From Tahibacter soli (GTDB taxonomy: Bacteria > Pseudomonadota > Gammaproteobacteria > Xanthomonadales > Rhodanobacteraceae): a DNA stretch of 64,000 nt. The notes beneath the pieces were generated by a model. That model worked only from the letters and a program-made list of their open reading frames with translations, did not search any database and was not told where the DNA came from. The DNA is taken from positions 806,001-870,000 of the forward strand of contig NZ_JAOVZO020000020.1 of assembly GCF_025717065.2 (NCBI RefSeq), given 5' to 3'. A program made the translations under genes and the position numbers. Shown piece after piece: positions 35,545 to 45,180 of this stretch (the stretch's first letter is position 1; every line of letters begins with the position of its first letter).

Positions 35545-36428
35545 GCGATCACCCCGTGTTCCGCGATCTGCAGCAGATAACGGCCGTAGCCGTTCTTGGC
35601 GAGCGGCTTGGCCAGCGCGCGCAGCTGGTCGGCGTCGATCCAGCCCTGCGAGAACGCGATCTCCTCCGGGCAGCAGACTTTCAGGCCCTGGCGGTTCTCG
35701 ATCGTCTCGATGTAGTTGGACGCTTCGACCAGCGATTCGTGCGTGCCCGTGTCGAGCCATGCATAGCCGCGGCCGAGTTTTTCGAGCATCAGCGAGCCGT
35801 CGTCGAGATAGCAGCGGTTGAGATCGGTGATCTCGAGCTCGCCGCGCGACGAGGGCTTCAACTGCGCGGCGTAGTCGCACGCGCGGCCGTCGTAGAAGTA
35901 CAGGCCGGTGACCGCGTAGTTCGACTTCGGCTGCGGCGGCTTTTCCTCGAGGCCGATCACCTTGCCGGCGGCGTCGAACTCCGCGACGCCGTAGCGCTCG
36001 GGATCGTGCACGTAGTAGCCGAACACGGTCGCGCCGTGCTCGCGTCCGGCCGCGCGCTTGAGCACGTCGGTCAGGCCGTGGCCGTAGAAGATGTTGTCGC
36101 CGAGGATCAGGCACGACGGATCGCCGGCGACGAAGTCGCGGCCGATGAGGTACGCCTGCGCCAGACCGTCGGGCGACGGCTGCACGGCGTAGCTGATCGA
36201 GATGCCCCACTGCGAGCCGTCGCCGAGCAGCTGCTTGAACAGCGCCTGCTCGTGCGGCGTGTTGATGACGAGCACTTCGCGGATGCCCGCGAGCATCAGC
36301 ACCGACAGCGGGTAGTAGATCATCGGCTTGTCGTACACGGGCAGCAGCTGCTTGCTGACGACCTGCGTCAGCGGGTACAGCCGCGTGCCGGAACCGCCGG
36401 CGAGGATGATGCCTTTCTTGCTGGACAT
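35541..36428 (-). CDS. rmlA: Glucose-1-phosphate thymidylyltransferase
   Basis: 295 residues, opening [20 protein letters not shown] (nucleotide-binding loop), with [20 protein letters not shown] and [20 protein letters not shown] as family marks. Couples dTTP with glucose 1-phosphate to give dTDP-glucose. ATG at 36428 has an AAGGGC site on the minus strand; the longer ORF to 36467 lacks family residues. The gap to rmlB (36429-36611) holds two mirror-arm repeats. Confidence 0.96.
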   Translation of the reverse strand: MSSKKGIILAGGSGTRLYPLTQVVSKQLLPVYDKPMIYYPLSVLMLAGIREVLVINTPHEQALFKQLLGDGSQWGISISYAVQPSPDGLAQAYLIGRDFVAGDPSCLILGDNIFYGHGLTDVLKRAAGREHGATVFGYYVHDPERYGVAEFDAAGKVIGLEEKPPQPKSNYAVTGLYFYDGRACDYAAQLKPSSRGELEITDLNRCYLDDGSLMLEKLGRGYAWLDTGTHESLVEASNYIETIENRQGLKVCCPEEIAFSQGWIDADQLRALAKPLAKNGYGRYLLQIAEHGVIA

Positions 36429-36482
36429 GTTTTGCCCTTCTATTTGCAAGGACGGTTGTTCGCGCAACGTCTGCCCCTGGCC

Positions 36483-36563
36483 GTCATCCCGGCGAAAGCC
36501 GGGATCCAGCCTTTGCCGTTCGACCTCAAGAGCTGGATTCCAGCTTTCGCTGGAATGACGAGC
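36483..36563. repeat. Mirror-arm repeat pair between rmlB and rmlA
   Basis: First copy GTCATCCCGGCGAAAGCCGGGAT at 36483, second GCTGGATTCCAGC-TTTC-GCTGGAATGACGAGC ending at 36563, in opposite arm order. They stand between two genes of one operon-like set on the minus strand and may lower readthrough from rmlB into rmlA. Confidence 0.75.
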
Positions 36564-36611
36564 AAAAGACGACAGCCGCCGTTTTCGTTCGCGCCGAATC
36601 GGCGCGGACGC

Positions 36612-37667
36612 TCAAACGCCCCCCAACCGCTCCATCCGGTACGACCCGTCGAGCACGCGCCCGCACCATTCCTGGTTCGCGAGGTACCAGTCGACCGTGC
36701 GCGCGATGCCGGTTTCGAACGTCTCCTGCGGCGCCCATCCCAGCTCGCGCTTGAGCTTCGACGCGTCGATCGCATAGCGGCGGTCGTGTCCGGGGCGATC
36801 CTTCACGTACGTGATCAGCGCTTCGTGCCGGCGCCCGTCGGCCAGCGGCCGGCGCTGGTCCAGAAGTGCACAGATGGTTTTCACCACATGAATATTTTCG
36901 CGCTCGGAATCGCCGCCGACGTTGTACACCTCGCCCGGCCGCCCCGCTTCGAGCACGCGCGCGATCGCGCGGCAGTGGTCGCGCACGTACAGCCAGTCGC
37001 GCACGTTGCGTCCGTCGCCGTAGACCGGCAGCGGCTTGCCTTCGATCGCCTTCTGGATCATCAGCGGAATGAGCTTTTCCGGAAACTGGTACGGGCCGTA
37101 GTTGTTCGAGCAGTTCGTCGTCAGCGTCGGCAGGCCGTACGTGTGATGGAACGCGCGCACGAGATGATCGGACGAGGCCTTCGACGCCGAATACGGCGAA
37201 TTCGGCGCGTACGCGGTTTCTTCGGTGAAGTAGCCGACCGGGCCGAGCGAGCCGTAGACCTCGTCGGTCGAGACGTGCAGGAAGCGGAAGCCGTCCTGAC
37301 GGTCGAGCGGCAGACCGCGCCAGTAGCCCGTCGCGCGCTGCAGGAGGTTCAGCGTGCCGACGACGTTCGTCTGTACGAAGTCGCCCGGCGCGTCGATCGA
37401 GCGGTCGACGTGCGACTCGGCCGCGAAGTTCACGATCGCGTCGGGCTTGTGTTCGTCGAGGATTTTTTCGAGCAGCGCGGCATCGCCGATGTCGCCCTGC
37501 ACGAAGACGTGATCGGCGTTCGCACGCAGCGGCGCGAGCGTGTCGAGGTTGCCCGCGTAGGTGAGTTTGTCGAGATTGACGACGCGCCAGCCGCCTTGGC
37601 CGAGCGTGTCGAGCACGAAGTTGCCGCCGATGAAGCCGGCGCCGCCAGTCACGAGTACGGTTTTCAT
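36612..37667 (-). CDS. rmlB: dTDP-glucose 4,6-dehydratase
   Basis: 351 residues. NAD-binding VTGGAGFIGGNFVLDTL at residues 6-22, catalytic stretch HVSTDEVYGSLG with PYSASKASSDHLVRA (Tyr-X3-Lys), and the typical C-terminal YVKDRPGHDRRYAIDASKL. Second enzyme of dTDP-rhamnose synthesis. First gene of the minus-strand set rmlB-A-C-D-xanB, an order known in Xanthomonas LPS and EPS loci. Confidence 0.97.
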   Translation of the reverse strand: MKTVLVTGGAGFIGGNFVLDTLGQGGWRVVNLDKLTYAGNLDTLAPLRANADHVFVQGDIGDAALLEKILDEHKPDAIVNFAAESHVDRSIDAPGDFVQTNVVGTLNLLQRATGYWRGLPLDRQDGFRFLHVSTDEVYGSLGPVGYFTEETAYAPNSPYSASKASSDHLVRAFHHTYGLPTLTTNCSNNYGPYQFPEKLIPLMIQKAIEGKPLPVYGDGRNVRDWLYVRDHCRAIARVLEAGRPGEVYNVGGDSERENIHVVKTICALLDQRRPLADGRRHEALITYVKDRPGHDRRYAIDASKLKRELGWAPQETFETGIARTVDWYLANQEWCGRVLDGSYRMERLGGV

Positions 37668-37951
37668 GCGTTTCGCGTCGCTCCGTTGACATCCGCTCCC
37701 GTGCCGGAAGCGGCCCAGGAAATGCGAAAGGTTACCAGAAGGTCGCCGCACCTGCCGCCGGACCTCGCCGTATTCCCATGGCGACCCGGGCAGCGCGTCC
37801 GGAAACCGCGTCGACGGAAACACGTCGCTGTCTACGGGACAAAAACGCCAAAGTTCAGTGACTTACAGCCCCTCGGTTCGCGGGGGTCCAAAACTGGCCA
37901 TTGTCCTTACCTGCGCGTATAGTCGATGTCAAACAGGGAGGGGGAGCCGGA

Positions 37952-39196
37952 ATGGCCTCTCTATTCGACAACGTGCATGTGCTGGGTCTGACGATTCAGG
38001 CGATGGGCGCGGGACTCATCGGCATGCTGTGTCTGATGCTCAACCGCGTCGTGCAGCGGCCCGCGCTGTCGGCCTGGAGCGCCGGCTGGCTGAGCCTCGC
38101 GTTCGCGCTCATCGCGATGCTCGTGCAGCAGGCGGCGCCGAAGACGTCGGCGTTCACGCTGCCGATGTACATGTTCGGCGAATACCTTTACGGCTATTTC
38201 CTGATCGCCGGGTGCGCGCACTTTGCCGGACGGCGCTGGCCGGCCGGACTGCTGCAGCCGCTCCTGACACCCGCCGCGGTCGTCGCGATCGCGATGCCGC
38301 AGCTGATCGGCTACGAATTCCGCAACGTGTTTCTCGTGCAGGCGACGCTCCTGTCGGGCTTCTTCATCGTCGCGTTGCTCGCGCTGCGGCCGGCCGTGAA
38401 GCGCTATCCGTCGAGCCCCGGCCTGCTCGCGATGCGCATTGCGCTCGCGCTCCTGATCGTCAATTTCCTGTACTACATCCCGATCTTCGGCGCGAACCTC
38501 CTGTTCAACGAACCGCTGCCGATGACGGCGCTCAAGCTCAGTTCCGCCGCGCACCTCGTGTTCGAATTCGTGCTCGGTTTCGGCGGCGCGGTGCTGGTGC
38601 TCGAACAGAGCCACCGTTCGCTCGCGGTGCGCAACCGCGACCTGCTCGCCGACAATCGCCGCTTCCGCATCGAAGCCGAGCAGGACGCGCTGACCGACGC
38701 GTGCAACCGCCACGCGTTCTTCCATCTGCTCGACGAGCTGGCGGTGCAGCAGCACACCGCGCACGGCTGCGTCGCGGTGATCGACGTCGACGACATGAAG
38801 ACGATCAACGACCGCTTCGGCCATGCCGCCGGCGACGCCGCGCTCGTGCGCGTGGCGAACACGCTGCGCGGCCTCGTGCGCCGCGACGATCACCTGTTTC
38901 GCTGGGGCGGAGACGAGTTCCTGCTGATCACGATCGCGCTCGACGGCGTCGAATTCCGCTCGCGGCTGGAGTCGCTGAACGCGAAGCTGCGTGGCGGCGA
39001 CCCGTCGGTGCAGGTGTCGCACGGCTATGCCGAGTTCACGCGCGCCGACCAGTTGCTCGACGCCGTGCGCCGCGCCGACGTGGCGATGTACGCGCAGAAG
39101 CGCGAGCGCGCCGCGCTACGCCGCCGCGCCGGCATCAATGTCATCGAAGGCGGCTCGCGAGGCGCGGCGGGCGGGCCGCGCGACGCGACGATCTGA
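37952..39196 (+). CDS. Membrane-bound diguanylate cyclase (GGDEF)
   Basis: 414 residues. About seven hydrophobic segments fill residues 5-215, an unclassified membrane sensor; a C-terminal GGDEF domain follows (residues 225-390). WGGDEFLLI is the active-site motif; RRDD at 5 residues before it (RxxD-X5-GGDEF) is an intact inhibitory site for cyclic-di-GMP feedback. Makes cyclic di-GMP from two GTP. ATG at 37952 has an excellent GGGAGGGGGAG site. No other GGDEF or EAL partner in the window. Upstream 284 bases hold only a weak TATAGT box at 37918. Confidence 0.93.
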   Translation: MASLFDNVHVLGLTIQAMGAGLIGMLCLMLNRVVQRPALSAWSAGWLSLAFALIAMLVQQAAPKTSAFTLPMYMFGEYLYGYFLIAGCAHFAGRRWPAGLLQPLLTPAAVVAIAMPQLIGYEFRNVFLVQATLLSGFFIVALLALRPAVKRYPSSPGLLAMRIALALLIVNFLYYIPIFGANLLFNEPLPMTALKLSSAAHLVFEFVLGFGGAVLVLEQSHRSLAVRNRDLLADNRRFRIEAEQDALTDACNRHAFFHLLDELAVQQHTAHGCVAVIDVDDMKTINDRFGHAAGDAALVRVANTLRGLVRRDDHLFRWGGDEFLLITIALDGVEFRSRLESLNAKLRGGDPSVQVSHGYAEFTRADQLLDAVRRADVAMYAQKRERAALRRRAGINVIEGGSRGAAGGPRDATI

Positions 39197-39227
39197 GTTC
39201 GCGCGGCACACTGTCGACTGTCGAAAG

Positions 39228-39587
39228 CTACGGAGCGGTCGGCGTCTCGCCCTCGAACCCGTCGACGAACACCCGATCGAGCACCGTGATCGACCCGCGC
39301 ATGCCGATCATCGTGTCGCCGTGCTGCTCGCAGAAATACCCGAACGTGCCCAGGCGCGTGAACTGCACGTTCGCGCTCCACGCGAGCGCGCTCGGCGTGT
39401 TGTTCGTATTGCAGTTGACCGAGCACTTGAAGCGCCGGTCGTCGGCGACGACATTGTGCACTCCGCCGCCATTGCGAAAATTCACCACGTCGTACTGGTA
39501 GATCGTCAGGTGCGTCGGCGTGAACGTCAGATCGGGGTTGGCGATCACGATGTGCGTGCGCGCGTGCGCGGCGCCGGCAAGCGCCAT
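39228..39587 (-). CDS. Cupredoxin-like periplasmic protein, start uncertain
   Basis: The mature part HIVIANPDLTFTPTHLTIYQ, NGGGVHNVVAD, SCV-like CSVNCNTNN and FGYFCEQHGDTMIGMRG has the plastocyanin fold with the His-Cys-His-Met copper ligands (H in GGVHN, C and H in FCEQH, M in DTMIGM). The only in-frame ATG is at 39587, within the signal peptide; the hydrophobic core IALVACMALAGAAHA begins before it. No ATG, GTG or TTG is in frame just upstream. So the true start is an unusual codon, or a longer form begins inside the DUF1501 gene. The C-terminus VFVDGFEGE carries a DGFE motif seen in other secreted Lysobacterales proteins (recollection). Downstream of DUF1501 with coupled translation likely. 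Confidence 0.75.
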   Translation of the reverse strand: MALAGAAHARTHIVIANPDLTFTPTHLTIYQYDVVNFRNGGGVHNVVADDRRFKCSVNCNTNNTPSALAWSANVQFTRLGTFGYFCEQHGDTMIGMRGSITVLDRVFVDGFEGETPTAP

Positions 39588-39609
39588 GCACGCGACGAGC
39601 GCGATCGCG

Positions 39610-41070
39610 CTAGCCGAGAAACCGCAGGTTCGGCGCGGCGAAGCGGCCGAGGTTCGGCAGGATGTCGGCGATGCCGCCGGCGTCGACGCCGAACCAGCTC
39701 GCGAGCGTGGCGGCGTACTGGTCGACCGCGGTCGTCGGAATGATCTGGCCATAGCCGGTGTCGTCGGGGTTCGCATGGGGGTTCGCGTTCGTATTCTGCG
39801 CCAGCGACGGCATCGTGCCGTAGAAACGCCGGCCGCGCACGGCGCCGCCGACGACGAAGTGGTGGCCGCCCCAGCCGTGGTCCGTGCCGTCGCCGTTGAC
39901 CGCGAGCGAACGGCCGAAGTCCGACGACGTGAACGCCGTGACGTTGTTGGCGAGGCCGAGCTCGACGGTCGCGTCGTAGAACGCCTTCGTCGCGTTCGCG
40001 AACTCCGTGAGGTTGTAGGCGTGGTCGGCGATCTGGCTGCCGTGCGTGTCGTACGCGCCGGCCGACACGAAGAACACCTGCCGGCTCATGCCGAGCGCCG
40101 CGCGGATCTTGATCAGGCGCGCGACCATCTTCAGCTGGTTGCCGAGATCGGTGTCGGGAAACGCCGTCGCGAGCGGCGGCGAGCCGTCGAGCGCGGCACT
40201 GAGGATCTCGTAGTTGTCGATCGCGCTGCCGGCCGCGTTCGCGAACGCGCGTTCGAGCACGTGCGTCTGCGTGCCGTGCGCGATCAGCGCTTCGTACGCG
40301 GTCTTGCCGCTCGGGTTGTCGCCCTGGATCCACGACTCCGATCCGTCGCCGAGATAGCTCATCTTGTCGACGCCGCCCGGCGACATCGAATACTGGTTGA
40401 TCACCGCGCCGCGCTGGAAACGGTTTTCGCCCGACAGCGAAATGCTCATCGGCATCAGGCCGGTGTTCGCGCCGTACAGCAGGTCGGCGATGCGTCCGCC
40501 CCACCCGTTCGCGTTCGGATCGTCGGGGCGCGACGTCTGCCAGTACGTGGTCTGGTCGTCGTGCGAGAACAGCTGCGGCGGCGTCGGCACGGTGCCGTTC
40601 TGGTACTGCGACTGCGTGATCGGATGCAGCAGCGTGCCGACGTTCGCGACGACCGCCATTTTTTCGCCGTTGAACAATCCGCGCAGCGGCGCCAGCGACG
40701 GATGCAGGCCGTACGTGCTGCCGTCGCCCGGCAGGCCGCCGGGCAGGCCGCCGGACGCGGCGAGCGGGTTCAGGCTCTGCGCCTGGATCGCGGCCTGCTC
40801 GAGCGCGAGGCCGCCGGCCGAGACGAGGCCGTTGCGCGACTGCCGGTAGCGCGCGTAGTTCGTCGTGTCGTACGGCACGATCGTGTTGAAGCTGTCGTTG
40901 CCGCCGTAGAGAAAAATGCAGACGAGCGCCTTGTAGTCGCCGAACGCGTAGCGTTTCTGCGTCGCGGCAGCGGCGATCGCCGAGAGGCTGCCGAACGCCG
41001 AATACAGGCTGGCGCCGCCGAGCGCCGCGGCGATGCTGCGCTTGATGAAATCACGTCGGTTCACGCGCAT
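39610..41070 (-). CDS. DUF1501 secreted protein (Tat)
   Basis: 486 residues. N-terminus VNRRDFIKRSIAAALGGASL is a twin-arginine signal. DUF1501 marks: LVCIFLYGGNDSFNTIVPYD, GLHPSLAPLRGLF, and FVSAGAYDTHGSQIADH with DFGRSLAVNGDGTDHGWGGHH near the end, an alkaline-phosphatase/sulfatase-like metal-binding pattern. Function unknown; it nearly always pairs with DUF1800, as here (10 bases apart). Confidence 0.94.
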   Translation of the reverse strand: MRVNRRDFIKRSIAAALGGASLYSAFGSLSAIAAAATQKRYAFGDYKALVCIFLYGGNDSFNTIVPYDTTNYARYRQSRNGLVSAGGLALEQAAIQAQSLNPLAASGGLPGGLPGDGSTYGLHPSLAPLRGLFNGEKMAVVANVGTLLHPITQSQYQNGTVPTPPQLFSHDDQTTYWQTSRPDDPNANGWGGRIADLLYGANTGLMPMSISLSGENRFQRGAVINQYSMSPGGVDKMSYLGDGSESWIQGDNPSGKTAYEALIAHGTQTHVLERAFANAAGSAIDNYEILSAALDGSPPLATAFPDTDLGNQLKMVARLIKIRAALGMSRQVFFVSAGAYDTHGSQIADHAYNLTEFANATKAFYDATVELGLANNVTAFTSSDFGRSLAVNGDGTDHGWGGHHFVVGGAVRGRRFYGTMPSLAQNTNANPHANPDDTGYGQIIPTTAVDQYAATLASWFGVDAGGIADILPNLGRFAAPNLRFLG

Positions 41071-41080
41071 GGCCGCGGCC

Positions 41081-42913
41081 TCACTTCTGGATCGAGTATT
41101 CGGGCGAATTGACGATGAGGTACAGCGCGTTCTGCACGCGCACGCGGCCGTAGGCCGAGCCGTGCGTCGACTGCGTGATCGTCGCGAGCTGCGTCGCCAG
41201 CACGTTGCGCATGAACGGCGACATCTGCCCCGACATGAACAGCACATTGTATTTTTCGATCAGCTGCGCGGGATTGCTCGCCGCGAGCGGCGCGTCGCGC
41301 GCGAGGTTCATCTGGATCGTGTCGGCGTCTTCGCTGTCCCAGCAGCGGTCGCTGCCGGTGTAGTAGCAAAAGACGTTGTAGTAGAGATTGTTCGGCGTCG
41401 AAACGACCATCGTGTCCGACAGGATCTGAAATTCCGGACTCACGAGGCCGAGCGTGCGCACTTCGCCGGGATAGCGAAAATCCGGCTTGAAGAAATTGAA
41501 CACCGTCGGCGAGCGCAGCGGCGCCTGGCCGTACCAGTCCTCGATCGGCGGCCACGGCGCAAGGCTGCCGATGCGCCCGCCCGTCGAACGGCCTTCCATC
41601 GCGCGCCACAGGTGCGTGAGTTTCAGGAGCGGTTCGCGCAGCTTGCCGAACGTGTCCTGCCGCGACCACTGGCCGTAGCGCGCTTCCGGATCGAGCAGAA
41701 TCGCGCGAATCACGGCCTTGAGATCGCCGCGCACGCCCTGCCCGTTGTCGTCGAACGCGCCCGCGACGCGCTGCACGTAGGCCGGCGTCGGATTGCTCGT
41801 GACGAGACGCTGGATCAGGCGCCGCGCCATGAACGGTCCGACGTTCGGGTGCTTTGCGATGTTGTCGAGCGCCTTGCCGAGTTCGACCTGCGCATTGCCG
41901 CCGTGCACGAGCAGGCCGTTCGGCAGCACCACGTTGTCGTAGACGAGCAGCTGCTTGTCGGTCGTCGTGTCGTGATACGCGTCGACCGGTTCCATCGGCC
42001 GCTGCCACGGGGCCTCGTCGGGATTGCTCGGCCCGCACCAGTGGAACGTTTCCTCGTCGCAGCACGTATACGTGTTCTCGCCGCAGCCGACGTTGCTCCA
42101 GTTCCAGCCGGTGAATACCGCGGCGAAGCCGCGCACCGTCGTCTGCGTATATGTCGCCACCGGCTGGCCGTCCGACAGCAGCACCGTGCCGTCCGGATTG
42201 AGCTGCACGAGGCCCACCGAGAACAGCTGCAGCACTTCGCGCGCGTAGTTCTCGTCCGGATGGATGTTCTGCGCTTCGTCGGCCTTCTGGTTCTGGATCG
42301 AATTGAGATAGATGCCCATCGCCGGATGGCGCGTCACCTGTTCGAGCAGCGTGCGGTAGTTGCCGAACGCGTTCGCGGCGAGCATGTCGTGATAGCTCGC
42401 GAGCGACCACGGGCTGTAGGCGAGCGTGCCGTTCTCGCTCGACACGACGAAGATTTCCGACAGCGCGAACGCGACACGCTGACGCAGCTGGTCGGTCGCG
42501 ACGCGGTTGCCGCGGCTCGGATCGGGCGAACCGACGACGTTGATCGCCCAGCTTTCCAGCCGCGTATCGTCGGTGACGTAGTTGTTGCCGTCGGGTTCGT
42601 CCGGCAGGCCGGCGACCCAGTCGAGATACGGCTCGCTCGTGGTGGTCGACGCGGCGAACTGCTCGTCGAGCCACGCCTGGTAGCCGATGGCGCGCAGATG
42701 CGCGATGTCGGCGAGCGTCGGACCGAACGTCGCCTGCGCGAGAAACCGCGCGGCGGCGGCGTCGCCGACCGGACCCGCGCTTGCCGCTTCGAAACCGTGC
42801 TGCAGCATCGCATCGGGGCGATGACTGAGCTGCGCATTCGCCGCACCCGCGGCGCATACGCCCAACGCGCACGCGACACGCGCGAGCGCACCCGCAAAAA
42901 ACGACCGCTGCAT
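41081..42913 (-). CDS. DUF1800 secreted protein
   Basis: 610 residues with a signal peptide (FFAGALARVACALGVCAAGA). Mature part starts QLSHRPDAMLQHGFE, then AARFLAQATFGPTLADIAHLR as the DUF1800 opening, and HPDENYAREVLQLFSVGLVQ (the conserved ENYARE motif). ATG at 42913 is used rather than 42919 because a GGGG run is 6 bases upstream. Encoded ahead of DUF1501 and a cupredoxin on the same strand; probably one secretion-linked unit of unknown role. Confidence 0.93.
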   Translation of the reverse strand: MQRSFFAGALARVACALGVCAAGAANAQLSHRPDAMLQHGFEAASAGPVGDAAAARFLAQATFGPTLADIAHLRAIGYQAWLDEQFAASTTTSEPYLDWVAGLPDEPDGNNYVTDDTRLESWAINVVGSPDPSRGNRVATDQLRQRVAFALSEIFVVSSENGTLAYSPWSLASYHDMLAANAFGNYRTLLEQVTRHPAMGIYLNSIQNQKADEAQNIHPDENYAREVLQLFSVGLVQLNPDGTVLLSDGQPVATYTQTTVRGFAAVFTGWNWSNVGCGENTYTCCDEETFHWCGPSNPDEAPWQRPMEPVDAYHDTTTDKQLLVYDNVVLPNGLLVHGGNAQVELGKALDNIAKHPNVGPFMARRLIQRLVTSNPTPAYVQRVAGAFDDNGQGVRGDLKAVIRAILLDPEARYGQWSRQDTFGKLREPLLKLTHLWRAMEGRSTGGRIGSLAPWPPIEDWYGQAPLRSPTVFNFFKPDFRYPGEVRTLGLVSPEFQILSDTMVVSTPNNLYYNVFCYYTGSDRCWDSEDADTIQMNLARDAPLAASNPAQLIEKYNVLFMSGQMSPFMRNVLATQLATITQSTHGSAYGRVRVQNALYLIVNSPEYSIQK

Positions 42914-43188
42914 GGCCATCCCCGGCGCCGAACTGCGCACACTGTATTTGTGACCGTCGCGACAAACCATGACGGAGCGCTCAATCGCGCGGCGTCCCGA
43001 CGCGCGGGATGCACGATTGATCGGCGTCGCAACGAAGACGTTTCTTTCAACCCTTTCGTCGCGGCGCGCATCAAGCATCGGCTGCGTCGGCGTTCGCCCG
43101 ACGCGCACGCAAGATTCGCGACACGCGCGGCCCGTCGACGCGTCGATCCGGATCGACAGTCCCGACGTCATACCTTGAGGTACGTGCA

Positions 43189-43950
43189 ATGCATCATTCG
43201 ACGAAATTTCCGGCGTGGATCAATGCGATCGTCGTCGTCGCGGTACTCGGCATCGGTTTGCAGGTACGGGACATCGGCAAGGCGCTGGGCCTGCGCATAC
43301 CGGGCCTGCCGATGCCGTACGGCGGCGCGATTCTCGACAACGCGATCGCCGTCGCGCTCGCGCTGATCGCGGCGTTCGTGCTGTCGGGTCGCGGCGCGTC
43401 GCTCGTACGCGGCCTCGGACTGCATTGGCCGGGCTGGAAAGGCCCGGCGCTGACACTCGCGGCGACGCTGCCGTTCTGGATCGGCCTCGGCGCGACGAGC
43501 GCGCTGTCGACGGAAGGTTCCGCGCTGTCACTCCTGATGCTCGCCGTCGTGTTTCCGTTCGCCGAGGAAATCGTTTTCCGCGGATTCGGCTTCGTGTTCG
43601 CGCGGCGTACGCTCGGCTGGCGCATCGTGGCGGCGGTGCTGGTGCAGGCGCTCGCGTTCGGGTTCGTACACTGGTACGGCATGGGCGGCGGCAGCGGCAT
43701 CGCGCTGCAGGTGCTGGCAATCACGGCGTTCGGCGGCGTCGTATTCGCGATACTCGACGCGCTCGACGGCTATACGATCTGGAGCGGCTGGATATTTCAC
43801 GTTTCGCTCAACGCGGCCTGGAACGCGTTCGCGGTGTCGGAATCGGCGGCGACGGGCTGGTACGGCAATTCGCTGCGGATCGCGAGCGCGGCGCTGGCGG
43901 TGGGATTGTTGTGGGCGTTGCATCGGCGCCGTGCGGCGAATCGCGGTTGA
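43189..43950 (+). CDS. CPBP family intramembrane metalloprotease
   Basis: 253 residues, six or more hydrophobic spans. [21 protein letters not shown] (EExxxR motif) followed by AFGFVHWYG (FxxxH-like) and [11 protein letters not shown] gives the three conserved CAAX-protease/bacteriocin-processing (CPBP) motifs. The role may be peptide maturation or membrane protein turnover. GAGG site 8 bases before the ATG. No bacteriocin gene is next to it. Confidence 0.92.
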   Translation: MHHSTKFPAWINAIVVVAVLGIGLQVRDIGKALGLRIPGLPMPYGGAILDNAIAVALALIAAFVLSGRGASLVRGLGLHWPGWKGPALTLAATLPFWIGLGATSALSTEGSALSLLMLAVVFPFAEEIVFRGFGFVFARRTLGWRIVAAVLVQALAFGFVHWYGMGGGSGIALQVLAITAFGGVVFAILDALDGYTIWSGWIFHVSLNAAWNAFAVSESAATGWYGNSLRIASAALAVGLLWALHRRRAANRG

Positions 43951-43964
43951 GGCGGCCCGGCCCG

Positions 43965-44465
43965 CTACGTGCGCAGATCCAGGCCGACCAGATGCATTTC
44001 TTCGGTTGTGAAATACGTGACATCGGAGCCGACGCCGAACGCCCGCCGCGCCTCGTCGAAACCGAAGCCGACCATCAACCGGCCGGGGCTACGCCACACC
44101 TGCACGTCCCTTCTGACATCGACGCCGCGCGGTATCACGCGCGCGACCGACGCGGTGTCGAGCGCTTCGAGCGCCAGCAGCGGATGCGCGTCGAGCGCGA
44201 CGCGGGTGATCGACCGCGCGGCGTCGAACAATCCCGGCGTCGCGCGGCCGATCAGGCAATCGACGGAGCGCAGGCGCCCGCCCGCGATTTCGATTTCGAG
44301 CAGATGCGGCTCCGCTCGCCCGACGGCGCGGTAATACCAGCTGTCGTGGATCGGCGCGCCGTCGTTCCAATCGAACGCGGCGTAGTCCCTTTCGTCGTCG
44401 CTACGGATGTCGATCGCGCGCAACGCATTCGGTCCGGGCGGTTGTGCAAATAGGGCGAGGCGCAT
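43965..44465 (-). CDS. Unrecognised protein, 166 residues
   Basis: I do not recognise the family. Soluble, no signal peptide or membrane span, rather acidic; a mixed alpha/beta look with RLALFAQPPGPNALRAIDI at the N-terminus and GRATPGLFDAARSITRVALD in the middle. Start ATG at 44465 is chosen over 44504 because of an AAGG site. It lies alone on the minus strand between the CPBP gene (convergent, 14 bases) and prfH (100 bases upstream), so it could belong to the rtcB2-prfH transcript. Confidence 0.7.
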   Translation of the reverse strand: MRLALFAQPPGPNALRAIDIRSDDERDYAAFDWNDGAPIHDSWYYRAVGRAEPHLLEIEIAGGRLRSVDCLIGRATPGLFDAARSITRVALDAHPLLALEALDTASVARVIPRGVDVRRDVQVWRSPGRLMVGFGFDEARRAFGVGSDVTYFTTEEMHLVGLDLRT

Positions 44466-44565
44466 GTCGATGCCTTGTTCCGGTGATGGGAGCACGCACG
44501 GCAATCGGATGCCGCGCGCTTGAGTAACACGCGCACGGTCCGATTACCGCACGCCGTCAGGAAAG

Positions 44566-45180
44566 CTATGCCGCCTCGAACCGCTCCCCGCGAAACACGA
44601 GCACCGCGGCGCCGCGTTCGAGCGCGTGATGCGCGAGGCGCCGCTGCGCGCGCAGGTCGTCCTCGTTGCGCTGCGCGGCCTGCGCGAGTTTCTGCGCGAT
44701 CAGCGCGACCGCGACGCGCTTGTTCGCGTGCTGGCTGCGCTCGGACTGCACGCGCACGACGATGCCGCTCGCGACATGCGTCGCGCGCACCGCCGATTCG
44801 GTCTTGTTGACGTGCTGGCCGCCGGCGCCGGACGCGCGCGCGGTCTCGAAGCGGATTTCGCTTTCGAGCGCGGCCGGCGGCGGCGCGTAGCGGCGGCCGC
44901 CGATGAACCAGTTCTTGCGGCCGTGCTGCGGGCGGTAGGGGCTGGCGCAGATCCATTGCACCGTGCCGTTCCAGCGCGCCGCGAGCCCTTCGGCGCCGTC
45001 GCCGTCGAGCGCGACGAGCACCGATCGCCACGTGCCGGCGCGCGCACCGGCGTCGCGCTCGATCACGTCGAGCGCGACGCCGGCCTCGTGCGCTTCGGCC
45101 TCGACGCGCGCGAGCGCCTTGGCGACGGCAAGGCAGCATTCGTCCGGCCCCTGCGCCGCGGAAAGTTGCAAAAGGATCAT
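44566..45180 (-). CDS. prfH: Peptide chain release factor homologue PrfH
   Basis: 204 residues, with the peptidyl-tRNA-hydrolysis motif [20 protein letters not shown] (GGQ) near residues 110-125 and a basic tail [16 protein letters not shown]. It lacks the codon-recognition SPF/PxT domain of RF1/RF2. PrfH is known to free ribosomes whose 16S rRNA has been cut at the decoding centre, after which RtcB rejoins the RNA. Start overlaps the stop of the rtcB2 gene by four bases (45177-45180), so the two are made together. Confidence 0.93.
   Translation of the reverse strand: MILLQLSAAQGPDECCLAVAKALARVEAEAHEAGVALDVIERDAGARAGTWRSVLVALDGDGAEGLAARWNGTVQWICASPYRPQHGRKNWFIGGRRYAPPPAALESEIRFETARASGAGGQHVNKTESAVRATHVASGIVVRVQSERSQHANKRVAVALIAQKLAQAAQRNEDDLRAQRRLAHHALERGAAVLVFRGERFEAA

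Noticed and set aside
37861-37923. tRNA-like stretch with GGTTCG and a CCCC/GGGG stem before the GGDEF gene
   Set aside because: No acceptor stem or anticodon arm can be formed, and no CCA end; treated as promoter region only.
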